A stretch of 64,000 bases of DNA from Luteitalea pratensis (GCF_001618865.1 NZ_CP015136.1:4499001-4563000), one strand, 5' to 3'. Positions 34,856-42,839 are shown, numbered from the stretch's first letter. Numbers and translations are program-made. The notes: a model not told the origin generated them from the sequence alone.

Positions 34856-35908
34856 ATGAAGGCTATTCTTCTCGCAGGAGGCAAGGGCACTCGCCTCCGA
34901 CCGCTTACGCTCAACACGCCGAAACCGATCGTCCCGATCTTCAACCGCCCGTTCCTGATGTACCAGCTCGATCAGCTGCGCCAGGTGCCCGAGATCACCG
35001 AAGTGATCCTCAGCCTGAACTACCAGCCGAGACGGATCGAGGAGACCTTCGGCAACGGCGAAGCGCTCGGCATCAAGATTTCCTACGCGGTGGAACCCCA
35101 ACCACTCGGTACCGGCGGCGCCATCAAGTTCTCGGCGCAGACCGTGCAGGACTCGGTCATCGTGCTCAACGGCGACGTCCTGCAGCAGATCGACCTGCAA
35201 GCCGTGATCGCGCGCCATCGGGCGGCCAACGCCAAGGCGACGATCGTGCTGACGCCGGTCGACAATCCCTCGGCGTACGGACTGGTCGAAACCGACGCCA
35301 GCGGCAACGTCCAGCGCTTCCTCGAGAAGCCGGGCCAGGACGAAATCACCGTCAACACGATCAACGCCGGCGTCTACGTACTCGAGCCGGACACGCTCGA
35401 TCGCATTCCGGACAACGAGACGTACTCGATCGAGCGGCAGTACTTCCCGTCGCTCGTCGCCAATGGCGAGACGTTTGTCGCGTATGTGAACGACGGCTAC
35501 TGGATCGACATCGGCACGCCGGAGAAGTACCGGCAGGTACACCGCGACATCATGGACGGCCGGTACCACGCCGCGCCGTTTCTGGATCGCGCCGGCGGGA
35601 TTGTCGACCTCGGGGCGCGCATCGAACAGGACGTGCACATCCAGGGTCCGTGCTTCCTCGACGAAGGCGCGGTCATCAAGGCCGGTGCGCGGCTCGGGCC
35701 GTACGCAGTCGTCGGCCGCCAGGTGCAGGTCGACGAGCAGGCGCAGGTGCGCGACGCCGTCATCTGGGCCAACTCGGTGGTCGGCGCCGATGCGGTGGTC
35801 GAGGGCGCCCTGGTCGGGCGCAACTGCCACATCGGCCGCAACACCGTGGTCGGCGGCGGCAGGATGCTGGGCGATCGCAGCACCGTGACCGATTACAGCA
35901 GGCTCTGA
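34856..35908 (+). CDS. Sugar-phosphate nucleotidyltransferase (mannose-1-P guanylyltransferase-like)
   Basis: 350 aa. N-terminal nucleotidyltransferase domain with the signature LLAGGKGTRLRPLT and the PKPIVPIFNRPFL loop, NGDVL for metal, and YWIDIGTPEKY near residue 220. From ~250 a left-handed beta-helix (hexapeptide repeats such as LGARIEQDVHIQG, AVVGRQVQVDEQAQ). This two-domain layout matches GMPP-type guanylyltransferases and glucose-1-P nucleotidyltransferases. It precedes phosphomannomutase by 61 bp, so GDP-mannose synthesis is the favoured role. Confidence 0.88.
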   Translation: MKAILLAGGKGTRLRPLTLNTPKPIVPIFNRPFLMYQLDQLRQVPEITEVILSLNYQPRRIEETFGNGEALGIKISYAVEPQPLGTGGAIKFSAQTVQDSVIVLNGDVLQQIDLQAVIARHRAANAKATIVLTPVDNPSAYGLVETDASGNVQRFLEKPGQDEITVNTINAGVYVLEPDTLDRIPDNETYSIERQYFPSLVANGETFVAYVNDGYWIDIGTPEKYRQVHRDIMDGRYHAAPFLDRAGGIVDLGARIEQDVHIQGPCFLDEGAVIKAGARLGPYAVVGRQVQVDEQAQVRDAVIWANSVVGADAVVEGALVGRNCHIGRNTVVGGGRMLGDRSTVTDYSRL

Positions 35909-35969
35909 ACGCCCCTGGCGGGCAATTCGCGCGGCGGGCCCGCGGGGCCCCGGCGCCTGGGACTGACGC

Positions 35970-37337
35970 ATGGCAGACGTGAACGTCGTGAACCCGAACA
36001 TCTTCAAGGCCTATGACGTGCGGGGCCTCTACCCGTCCGAGGTCAACGAAACAGCCGCGCACGACATCGGCGGCGGCTTCGTCACCTACCTCGGTGCCAG
36101 GCGGATCGCCGTGACGCGCGACATGCGCACGTCGTCGCCGGGCCTCGCCGAGGCATTCATCGAGGGCGCGCGCCAGCAGGGATGCGACGTCATCGACTAC
36201 GGCATGCTGCCGACCGACGTGATGTACTTCGCGGTGTGCCGCGACGGGCTGGACGGCGGCGCCCAGATCACGGCGTCGCACAACCCGAAGCAATACAACG
36301 GCATCAAGCTGGTCGCGAGGGACGCCAAGCCGCTGAGCGGTGACATCGGCCTCAAGGAGATCAGGGAGATGATCATGGCGCGCGAGCTCCCGCCGAGCAA
36401 GCCGGCGATGGGGGGCTACGAGCGCCGCGAGGTCGTCGACGACTATCTCGAGCACATCTTCAAGTTCATCGACCCGTCGATCATCAAGCCGTTCAACTGT
36501 GTGCTCGATGCCGGCAGCGGCATGGGCGGCCTGATCGGACCGAAGATCTTCGCGCGCCTGCCCTGCAAGACCTCGCACGTGGCGATGGAAGTGGATGGGA
36601 CCTTCCCGTATCACGAGTCCAATCCGCTCATCGAGGAGAACCGCCGCACCGTCACGCAGCGAGTGCTCGACGAGAAGGCCGACATCGGCATCGCCTGGGA
36701 CGGCGACGCCGACCGCTGCTTCTTCATCGACGGCACGGGCGATTTCGTCGCCGGCGACTTCGTGACGGCGCTGCTCGCCGAGGCGTTCCTCATCAAGTAC
36801 CCGGGCGAGAAGGTCCTGTACGACGTCCGCGCGAGCTACGCGGTCAAGGACATCGTCGCGCAGTACGGCGGCACCGCGCTGATGAGCCGGGTCGGCCATG
36901 CCTTCATCAAGCAGCGGATGCGGGCCGAGAATGCGATCTTCGGCGGCGAGGTCACGGGGCACTACTACTTCCGCGACAACTTCTTTGCCGACAACGGCTT
37001 CATCCCGGTGTTGCTGATCCTCGAGCTGATGTCACGCAAGGGCAAGACGCTCGCCGAACTGCTGGCGCCGCTGCGCGAGAAGTACTTCATCTCCGGCGAG
37101 ATCAACACCAAGCTCGCGAGCATGGAACTGGCCGACGCGAAGATCGCCGACATCACGAGCCAGTACGCCGACGGCCACGTCTATCACCTCGACGGGGTAT
37201 CGGTGGAATACCCGGACTGGCACCTCAACGTGCGAAAGTCCAACACCGAGCCGCTGCTGCGCCTCAACCTCGAAGGGGTGACGAGCGAGATCATGAAACA
37301 GCGCCGCGACGAGGTGCTGGGGATCATTCGGGGGTAA
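35970..37337 (+). CDS. manB: Phosphomannomutase/phosphoglucomutase
   Basis: 455 aa alpha-D-phosphohexomutase. The N-terminal FKAYDVRGLYP; the phospho-serine in ITASHNPKQYNG; the Mg loop DGDADRCFF; the sugar-specificity loop GGEVTGHYYFRD; and the C-terminal phosphate loop RKSNTEPLLRLN are all present. The GEVTGHYYFRD form is usual in PMM/PGM (AlgC/ManB). Probably cotranscribed with the nucleotidyltransferase 61 bp upstream; the spacer has a GC-rich GGGCCCGCGGGGCCC palindrome. A strong hairpin follows the gene. Confidence 0.94.
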   Translation: MADVNVVNPNIFKAYDVRGLYPSEVNETAAHDIGGGFVTYLGARRIAVTRDMRTSSPGLAEAFIEGARQQGCDVIDYGMLPTDVMYFAVCRDGLDGGAQITASHNPKQYNGIKLVARDAKPLSGDIGLKEIREMIMARELPPSKPAMGGYERREVVDDYLEHIFKFIDPSIIKPFNCVLDAGSGMGGLIGPKIFARLPCKTSHVAMEVDGTFPYHESNPLIEENRRTVTQRVLDEKADIGIAWDGDADRCFFIDGTGDFVAGDFVTALLAEAFLIKYPGEKVLYDVRASYAVKDIVAQYGGTALMSRVGHAFIKQRMRAENAIFGGEVTGHYYFRDNFFADNGFIPVLLILELMSRKGKTLAELLAPLREKYFISGEINTKLASMELADAKIADITSQYADGHVYHLDGVSVEYPDWHLNVRKSNTEPLLRLNLEGVTSEIMKQRRDEVLGIIRG

Positions 37338-37377
37338 AACAGGCTGCAGCCTGCAGGCTACGCGCTCGGGCGCGTCG

Positions 37378-37429
37378 GGAACGACGGAGGGGCCGACCCA
37401 CATGCTACGGGCGGCCCCTTCTCCGTTCC
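37378..37429. terminator. Bidirectional terminator between manB and the low-complexity gene
   Basis: GGAACGACGGAGGGGCCGACCC pairs with GGGCGGCCCCTTCTCCGTTCC around ACATGCTAC; on the plus strand GATCTTTTACTT follows within ten bases. It separates two convergent genes. Confidence 0.7.
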
Positions 37430-37439
37430 GCGCGATCTT

Positions 37440-38285
37440 TTACTTACAAGTTGACGCGATCATCTTGAGGCTGGTGACTCGCACGATGCCGCCCATGCCA
37501 GCCTGGGCCTGCGCCGCCATCGACCCCATCGACGAGGGGCTGCCCGCACTAGTCGAGCCCGTGCCTCCGGCCGCGCCGCTGCCGGTGCTGCCGCTGCCAG
37601 ACGTCGCCTGACCCGAGTAGCCGGTACTGCCGCTGCCGGCACCCGCCGCGCCGCTACCCGTCGTCGCGGTGCTGCCCGCCGGACCGGCGCTGCTGGTCGG
37701 GCCGGCGCTGCTGGACATGCCGTGATGGCTGCCCGCACCCGCCGAGGACAGCGTGCCGGTTACCTCGACCTGGTGGCCGACGTGCTTGGACAGGTCCGTG
37801 GACGAGTCCGCCAGCAGGTGGTACACACGACCACCCTGCTGGCCGGCGGTTGACCGTTCATCGGCCTGGCCCGCCGTCGACGGCATGCCAGTGCGAGACC
37901 CGCTGCCACCATCGGTCACGCGCAGCGTGTACAGGCTGCCAGCGGCACCACTCGCTTCGCCGCCCATGCGACCCGCGCCTGCGGCCTGTCCGCTCTGCGC
38001 GGTCGCGCCCTGCGTGCCCGCCGCGGCGCTGGTGCTGCCCGTCGCGCCGGTGCTGCCGGTGCTCGTACTACCCGTCGCCGTACTTCCGGTGCTACCGGTC
38101 GAGGCGCCGGTCGTGCTGCCGGTCATCGCCGTTCCTGATTGCAGGCAACCCTGCAGCGTCACCGACTGACCTTGGGTGAGCCCCGAGGTCATGGGGGTTG
38201 TGGGTGAGCCCTGCGGTTGTTGGGCCAGTGCCGTCATGCCCGCAGCCACGGTAAACGCCGTCACCCAATGGAATGTGCGCTTCAT
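37440..38285 (-). CDS. Exported Gly/Ser/Thr-rich low-complexity protein
   Basis: 281 aa with a signal peptide (FHWVTAFTVAAGMTALAQQP). Short structured islands, VTLQGCLQ, YTLRVTDGG, VYHLLADSSTDLSKHVGHQV EVTGTL and VTSLKMIASTC, are separated by two long runs of Gly/Ser/Thr/Ala (residues ~55-110 and ~185-255). The islands fit a small beta-barrel fold seen in exported acidobacterial proteins (from memory, not checked), with a Cys near each end that could pair. The start is firm: GGAGGAACAGCA precedes the ATG. Function unknown; an adhesive or envelope role is a guess. Confidence 0.7.
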   Translation of the reverse strand: MKRTFHWVTAFTVAAGMTALAQQPQGSPTTPMTSGLTQGQSVTLQGCLQSGTAMTGSTTGASTGSTGSTATGSTSTGSTGATGSTSAAAGTQGATAQSGQAAGAGRMGGEASGAAGSLYTLRVTDGGSGSRTGMPSTAGQADERSTAGQQGGRVYHLLADSSTDLSKHVGHQVEVTGTLSSAGAGSHHGMSSSAGPTSSAGPAGSTATTGSGAAGAGSGSTGYSGQATSGSGSTGSGAAGGTGSTSAGSPSSMGSMAAQAQAGMGGIVRVTSLKMIASTCK

Positions 38286-38455
38286 TGCTGTTCCTCCCCG
38301 TCATGCAACGATCGATAGCCCCGCCGCCAGGGCGGCTGGGGGCGTCGCGGTGCTCGGCGATGCCGTGCCCGCCTTGCCATGTGTGTGTCATGGCAAGAAG
38401 CGGACCGAGGCCATGTGGCGAGGAGGTCGCCACTGCGGCGCGGATCCGGCGAAGA

Positions 38456-38484
38456 TAGGCGCGAAAACCTGTATTTTGCGCCTA
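38456..38484. promoter_or_regulatory. TAGGCGC...GCGCCTA inverted repeat
   Basis: Arms TAGGCGC-G-AAAA and TTTT-GCGCCTA (11 bp, one bulged G) around CCTGTA, 170 bp upstream of the low-complexity gene. It could be an operator for that gene or a terminator for an unseen transcript. Confidence 0.35.
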
Positions 38485-38548
38485 CAGGTACGTGCAAACG
38501 GACACATTGCGGCGACGGCCCCGGTTCAGTTGCGATCGGGCACGGCCC

Positions 38549-38661
38549 AAGGCTCAGGGCTCATGCCTCAGGCTCAAGCCTCAGGTCTCAGGGCTCAGGG
38601 CTCAGGGCTCAGGGCGCAAGCCTCGAGGCTGGAGGCTGGAGGCTGGAGGCTGGATGCTCAG
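38549..38661. repeat. Heptamer repeats, GGCTCAG/CCTCAGG and AGGCTGG
   Basis: A degenerate 7-bp array of GGCTCAG with inverted CCTCAGG-type copies (38549-38615), followed by four AGGCTGG units (38626-38652). No gene lies between 38286 and 38850. Confidence 0.85.
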
Positions 38662-38850
38662 TGCCCAAGGATCAGACTGGAAGACCGCAACCATCAAAAT
38701 GGCGGTCGTGGCAGGGACGGCTGTCCAACTGTCCGATATGGCGAGGCAGCGTCCCGTGGTCGGCGTCGCGCTCGATGACGGTTCATCAGTTCTCGAGGCA
38801 GCGCGGCATTGACACGCGCTGACGCGCGCCGCGATAATCGCAGGCTGCGA

Positions 38851-38924
38851 GCGGGCTTAGCATAGTGGTAATGTCCTGGCTTCCCAAGCCAGTCAGACGG
38901 GTTCGATTCCCGTAGCCCGCTCCA
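38851..38924 (+). tRNA. tRNA-Gly (anticodon CCC)
   Basis: A 74-nt cloverleaf: acceptor GCGGGCT pairs with AGCCCGC, D-arm region TAGCATAGTGGTAA, anticodon stem CTGGC/GCCAG with loop TTCCCAA giving anticodon CCC, and T-arm ACGGGTTCGATTCCCGT. The CCA end is encoded. Its 3' part is duplicated at 41993-42015, marking it as the integration site of the adjacent island. Confidence 0.95.
38899..38922 (+). other. attL: tRNA-Gly 3' end used as attachment site
   Basis: The 24-bp T-arm to acceptor segment of tRNA-Gly, GGGTTCGATTCCC-G-TAGCCCGCTC. Repeated at 41993-42015 with one base missing after the CCC. The adjacent integrase gene points toward this site, as is usual. Confidence 0.85.
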
Positions 38925-38957
38925 CCCAAACCCATTCTACTGCAACAACTTACGGTG

Positions 38958-39825
38958 TCAAGGCTGAGGCTGTTGCTCGCCTGTTGCTCCCGCCGCGAAC
39001 GCGACGGGAGTGTCCAGGAGGGCGATGGCAAGTTCGGCCTGCCCTGGGGCAAGGTGCATGTAGCCCTCGGTTGTACTGAGGCTCTCATGCCCCGCCAGCG
39101 CCTCAATCTGCTTGCTGCTCACCCCCTTCATCGCCAGGTGCGAACAGAACGTGTGCCGCAGGATGTGAACCCCGTGCTTGGCACCAGCCGCACGGGCAAC
39201 CCCGGCGCAGGCGGTTACGGACCTGGTTGTTGGTCATCGGGCCGCTGGAATCGTTCCCCGGCAGCACAGGGCCGGCCGGCGCTCGATGCTTCGACAGTGC
39301 CGTACGCAGGCGGTTGGTCAGGGGCACGGTCCTGGCCCTCAATCCTTTGGTACTGTTCAGCACGTTGCGCCAGTAGGCTCGTTGGACCACGAGGCGATTC
39401 ACGTCCCATTTGACATCCCGCCAATCGAGCGCTCGCATCTCGCCGAGGCGCAGCCCCGCCTCCCCACCGAGCAGCACAATGAGGAGGGCTTCCCGTCCGG
39501 ACTCCTCGGCGGCGCCAACAACCCGGCCGTATTCGGCGAAGTCGTAGAAGGCGGCGCTCGTCTTGGCGACCTTGGTCCGCTTCACGGTGCATGGCATCAA
39601 TTCAAGCACGTCCCATTCGACCGCGACGTTCAGCAGCTTTCGCAGGACTGACATGATGTTCTCGACGGTCTTCGGGCTCCGTCCGTCACTTGCGAGTTTG
39701 GCCTTCAACCGCTGCACCGAGGCCGTATCAATCTCGTCCAAGGCGCGGGTGCCGAATGCCGGGAGCAGATGGTGCAGCAGAATCGACTGCTTACCTGCGA
39801 CTCCGCTGGCCTTGTGTCGGTTCCT
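38958..39825 (-). pseudogene. Tyrosine-type site-specific integrase, frameshifted and N-terminally truncated
   Basis: The open part 39741-39103 encodes the core-binding helices (SVQRLKAKLASDGRSPKTVE) and the first catalytic Arg (GGEAGLRLGEMRALDW). Near 39218-39226 a single-base shift moves the reading to another frame, which continues with HILRHTFCSHLAMKG and LAGHESLSTTEGYMH (remaining catalytic His/Arg and the Tyr nucleophile) and stops at 38958. Upstream, homology continues to GKQSILLHHLLPAFG before a TAG at 39828, so the N-terminal arm-binding domain is lost. All catalytic residues are encoded but in two frames. A sequencing error at the shift is possible. Confidence 0.85.
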
Positions 39826-39828
39826 CTA

Positions 39829-40224
39829 CGCGGCCGTCTGCAGCGATGATTTCTGAGACGAGGTCCGTGCAGTGCGTCGGGCCGCTGGGGCCAGCCACCT
39901 GCTGGCAGGGCTTCAATGCTATACAAACCCCGAGACGGACTCCTCCGTTTGCCAGTTCAAAGCGGGTTTGCGCCGCCGCGGCGTCTATCGCTTCCCATCC
40001 CCCAAGTGGGCGGTCCTCATCAACCCGGCTTCCCCGGGCAGCGGGCGGGCGTCCGTCCCACTGATAGGCTCGATGTTTGGCGTCGGTTCGCTCATTCAGC
40101 AACGGGCAGAGCCGACTGGTTGCAGCAGCGGTAGTCAGGCAGTAGGCTAGGCCGTCCCGCGAGCCTCCAGCTCAACTAGACGGCGAAGGGCGGCGCTCGA
40201 CGTGGAACATGACGGAGTTGGCGT
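39829..40224. other. Island segment without recognisable gene
   Basis: Between the integrase remnant and the TIR gene. Several short open frames occur on both strands, but none has a Shine-Dalgarno sequence or a recognisable motif. It may contain the promoter of the TIR operon; no convincing -35/-10 pair was found. Confidence 0.5.
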
Positions 40225-40902
40225 ATGGCAATGGCCCCTCGTACCCGCGGTGCTGCGCTTGGAGACCAGGTTCCGCATCTGTTTCTTAGCCACAGTTCCA
40301 AGGACAAGACGTGGGTCGCACAACTAGCGGAAGATCTCAATCTGTGCGGCGTCGATGTCTGGTTCGATTCGTGGGAGCTTCGAGTCGGTGATGATCTTCA
40401 TGAACGCATCGCGGACGCGATCGACAAGTCTCGATTTGTTGGTGTAGTCGTCACGAAGCACTTTAGTGAATCGAAGTGGATTCGCGGAGAAGTTCATCAA
40501 GCTCTCTCACGCGAGAAGGCCGGGGACCGCACCGTGGTACTACCCCTCCTCGCGGACGAGGTGAGTGTGCCGCCACTCCTTTCGAGCAAGAAGTTCTTGG
40601 ATTTTTTCCGCGACTACTTCGGCTCTCTGGCCTATGTCGCTGGGCTGATTCACGATCTGCCGGCAGACGCAGTAGAACGCGCAATGCGATTTCGTGAAAC
40701 ACGTAGTGTTCGTGACTGCATCGATTTGCTCGAAGATGCCGGCTGGGCATCGCGACACGTAGTTGGAACAGCAGACCTGGCCGAGATCGAGCAGGCCGGT
40801 GGGGTTCGCAGGGGAGATGTTGTGCACTTCTCACCGCAAATCATGCTCAACTCCGGAAGAATCTCGAAGTCGCTACGACGCTATTTGGAGCGGCTTGTAT
40901 GA
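40225..40902 (+). CDS. TIR-domain protein
   Basis: 225 aa. Residues ~16-150 are a TIR domain: strand A HLFLSHSSKDKTWV, BB-loop region VWFDSWELRVGDDLHERI, strand with RFVGVVVTKHFSESKWIRGEV whose Glu matches the catalytic position of TIR NADases, and VVLPLLADEVSVPPLL. The C-terminal ~70 residues (MRFRETRSVRDCIDLLEDAGW onward) are unrecognised. Bacterial TIR proteins are often NAD-cleaving or signal-producing components of anti-phage systems (known); that role here is inferred from the island setting. GGAG lies 8 bp before the ATG. The stop overlaps the next start (ATGA). Confidence 0.88.
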   Translation: MAMAPRTRGAALGDQVPHLFLSHSSKDKTWVAQLAEDLNLCGVDVWFDSWELRVGDDLHERIADAIDKSRFVGVVVTKHFSESKWIRGEVHQALSREKAGDRTVVLPLLADEVSVPPLLSSKKFLDFFRDYFGSLAYVAGLIHDLPADAVERAMRFRETRSVRDCIDLLEDAGWASRHVVGTADLAEIEQAGGVRRGDVVHFSPQIMLNSGRISKSLRRYLERLV

Positions 40903-41063
40903 TCGATTGGGCGAGTATGATCAAGGCCGAAGACGAGACGGCGAGCTACAACAATCGGATTGCACGGATCGAGGCGTCCGTTGACGTACTGAAGTGGATG
41001 GTCGCGACCAACGTCAGCCTGACGCTGCTGGTGCTGGGGAAGCTGTTCCTGACACGGGGGTGA
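40899..41063 (+). CDS. Mini membrane protein 1 of the TIR cassette
   Basis: 54 aa. A charged, coiled-coil-like N-terminal half (IKAEDETASYNNRIARIEAS) leads into one membrane helix (residues ~33-50, WMVATNVSLTLLVLGKLF) and a short basic tail. The ATG overlaps the TIR stop codon, so it is almost certainly translated with it. The IARIEASVDVLKWM-then-helix pattern recalls phage XhlA-like and DUF1640-like membrane proteins, but the similarity is too short to assign. Possible role: membrane-damaging or anchoring partner of the TIR protein. Confidence 0.72.
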   Translation: MIDWASMIKAEDETASYNNRIARIEASVDVLKWMVATNVSLTLLVLGKLFLTRG

Positions 41064-41067
41064 GGCG

Positions 41068-41220
41068 ATGACACCACTTCGCGACCTACTCACCAACGAC
41101 GACCTGCACGCCGCCGTCCTGCAGCTACGCGCTGACTTGATCAAGCTCCAGGTCGGCACGATGCTCGCGATGACCCTGATCGACATCGCCATCGTCGCTG
41201 CACTCAAGGTGTTTGCATGA
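41068..41220 (+). CDS. Mini membrane protein 2 of the TIR cassette
   Basis: 50 aa. N-terminal amphipathic part (LTNDDLHAAVLQLRADLIKL) followed by a membrane helix (residues ~30-49, GTMLAMTLIDIAIVAALKVF). GAGG 4 bp after the previous stop acts as ribosome-binding site; its own TGA overlaps the next ATG. Same architecture as its two neighbours, suggesting a co-assembling set. Confidence 0.68.
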   Translation: MTPLRDLLTNDDLHAAVLQLRADLIKLQVGTMLAMTLIDIAIVAALKVFA

Positions 41221-41342
41221 GCAACCAGATCGACCGCGTGCTGGCCCAACTCCGGTGGATGCTGGGTACCGCGGTTGTGCTGGAGATCATGACTCTCGCC
41301 GCGACGTTCGCGGTGCTGTACCGCCTGGCGGAGCGCGAATGA
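41217..41342 (+). CDS. Mini membrane protein 3 of the TIR cassette
   Basis: 41 aa. Short amphipathic start (SNQIDRVLAQLRWML) and one membrane helix (residues ~15-35, LGTAVVLEIMTLAATFAVLY) with a charged end RLAERE. ATGA overlap with mini protein 2. Last gene of the cassette; no terminator hairpin was recognised in the ~90 bp that follow. Confidence 0.65.
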   Translation: MSNQIDRVLAQLRWMLGTAVVLEIMTLAATFAVLYRLAERE

Positions 41343-41430
41343 CGGGTCTGGACACCCATCCCGCTTGCATGAGGAGCTGGAAGCAGATCCAGGGCCTGAC
41401 GCACGGGCCAGCGGACTGCGGACTCTCGCC

Positions 41431-41649
41431 CTACCAGTAGATGCCGCGGGCTTTGGGGACGGTCCGACGCCACACGCCCACAACATAGACAATCCAGAGC
41501 AGCGTGAGCCCCATCTTCAGGAGACTGACGGCCAACGGGCCGAACCGTTCCATCACGACCGCCTGCTGTGACAGGCGCAGGATGGTGTCGTCCGCCACCT
41601 GCCGGTAGGCCACGAGATCCTGAGCGGTCGACGAGAGGAAGACTTTCAT
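41431..41649 (-). CDS. Truncated DUF4062 protein with membrane helix
   Basis: 72 aa. The first 38 residues (KVFLSSTAQDLVAYRQVADD, then VVMERFGP) match the N-terminal strand-helix of DUF4062, a domain found at the start of large NTPase-type proteins. The domain then stops and is followed by a hydrophobic helix (SLLKMGLTLLWIVYVVGVW) and a basic tail. It may be a decayed fragment of a larger gene or a small anchored protein. No Shine-Dalgarno is visible. Convergent with the TIR cassette. Confidence 0.5.
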   Translation of the reverse strand: MKVFLSSTAQDLVAYRQVADDTILRLSQQAVVMERFGPLAVSLLKMGLTLLWIVYVVGVWRRTVPKARGIYW

Positions 41650-41992
41650 CGTGATGCTGGTCGTTGCTGTCGAGGGAGGAGGCTATTCGACCCCGCTGCC
41701 CGGCTGCAAGGAAAGGCGTAGGCCCGTTCAGAAAATGTCTATCGGGCCGTCGTGCGAACACGCGCACCCGCGAGCGCAGGCCGAATGCCGAGTACGGCAG
41801 TCACGGACGGGCCGACGCGTGTCTTGGGCGGAAGACTGGGCGCACGTAAACGTGCCTGACGGGCTGGACGCAGGACTACGAGGATTCGGCGATGTTCCGC
41901 GATCCGCGAGCAGCATGAGGCCCAGCAGTTCCTGCTCGGTGTCAACGCCGGAAGTCGCGCGCCATCAATCAGTTTAAAGAAACACGCTCAAA

Positions 41993-42015
41993 GGGTTCGA
42001 TTCCCTAGCCCGCTC
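41993..42015 (+). other. attR: duplicated tRNA-Gly 3' segment
   Basis: GGGTTCGATTCCC-TAGCCCGCTC, identical to 23 of 24 bases at 38899-38922 with a single deletion. It marks the distal end of the island. Confidence 0.85.
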
Positions 42016-42479
42016 GACCTTCTCTCGTTGTCGCACGGAAGGTGTCTCGCCGTAGCGCTCGAGCGCGAAGGCGGACCGCATCGCCTGAGGCACTGCTTCC
42101 CGACACTGGTTTCGCTTTGAAGACACTCAGACCACTACCTGATTCACTGATCGTGGTAGGCATCAGCGCACCTGGCTGCGGCGCCGCTCTCACGGCGTGA
42201 CATTTGGTGGCGCTTTGCGGTCGATGCAGGCGTTCTGATCGGACTGGCTGGCGGATCTCGCCGATCGTCTATGTCTGCACCGTGGCGAAGGGGACGGAGC
42301 GTGAGCGAAAGCATCGCAACGTAACAACGGCTAACCGGACACCGCGATGAACGCGGTGCAACTCGAAAGCCCACCGTTGCCGGACGGCTGGAACGGGCTG
42401 CCGTTGAAGCACACGGGGTGCAAGAGTTTCCGCTTCGCGCAGTCCTGCTTCGGCTCGGGTTCGCGCTGACGGCGCCTGT
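42016..42479. other. Intergenic stretch beyond the island
   Basis: No supported gene. A 40-codon open frame at 42347-42469 (plus) has no ribosome-binding site or recognisable motif. The region probably is chromosomal spacer or remnants of earlier insertions at the same tRNA. Confidence 0.4.
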
Positions 42480-42839
42480 TCATTTCTTCCGGTTGCCCCG
42501 GGCGGCCTTGGCACGAGGCCGCCCCTGAGGCCGCGCTTGGGCGCGCTTGGCGACAGCGGGCTTGACACTCTGGACGGCGGCGACGGTGACGTCGCTGAGT
42601 GCTGCGGCCGCTGCCCGCGCCTTCGCCCAGCGCCGCTTCACCGCTTCTCGGATTGCCTGTCGCCCCGCCTCGGACATCTGCCGGGCGCGCTTGACTGGAG
42701 TCGCAGTGACCGTCTGGCCTCCTCTGGGCGCACCATCGAGGGAGGCCAACAACGCCCTCACCCGCTCGCGCTCGGCGTCGAGTCTTGCCAGTTCCGCCGC
42801 CAGCCCCTTCCGTGCGTAGATGTGAATCTCTGGGATCAT
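42480..42839 (-). CDS. Small basic coiled-coil protein
   Basis: 119 aa. An N-terminal coiled-coil (ELARLDAERERVRALLASLD), a central ARQMSEAGRQAIREAVKRRWAK segment, and a Lys/Arg/Ala/Pro-rich C-terminus ending RPRAKAARGNRKK. The SEAGRQAIREAVKRRWAK motif occurs in small predicted DNA- or RNA-binding proteins (from memory). The tail is histone H1-like, so nucleic-acid binding is plausible. ATG at 42839 is preceded by GAGGAG; an ATTGTAGG/CCTACAAT inverted repeat (42845-42881) overlaps its leader. Confidence 0.6.
   Translation of the reverse strand: MIPEIHIYARKGLAAELARLDAERERVRALLASLDGAPRGGQTVTATPVKRARQMSEAGRQAIREAVKRRWAKARAAAAALSDVTVAAVQSVKPAVAKRAQARPQGRPRAKAARGNRKK

Larger units (their letters stand above)
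38923..42015. mobile_element. Small genomic island integrated at tRNA-Gly
   Basis: About 3.1 kb between the tRNA 3' end and its imperfect duplicate. Contents: a decayed tyrosine integrase, a TIR-domain gene with three mini membrane-protein genes, and a DUF4062 stub. Codon usage in the TIR gene is visibly more AT-rich in third positions than neighbouring genes. The element no longer looks self-mobile. Confidence 0.8.

Noticed and set aside
37440-38285. Low-complexity gene considered as an artefact of the opposite strand
   Set aside because: Kept as a gene: signal peptide, strong Shine-Dalgarno sequence and structured islands support it; the opposite-strand frames lack these.
38299-38325. Possible sigma-54 promoter before the low-complexity exported protein
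   Set aside because: TTGCA is present but the upstream GG is 12 rather than 10 bp from the GC, which does not fit sigma-54 spacing.
42347-42469. 40-codon plus-strand frame
   Set aside because: No ribosome-binding site, no motif, and no coupling to a neighbouring gene.
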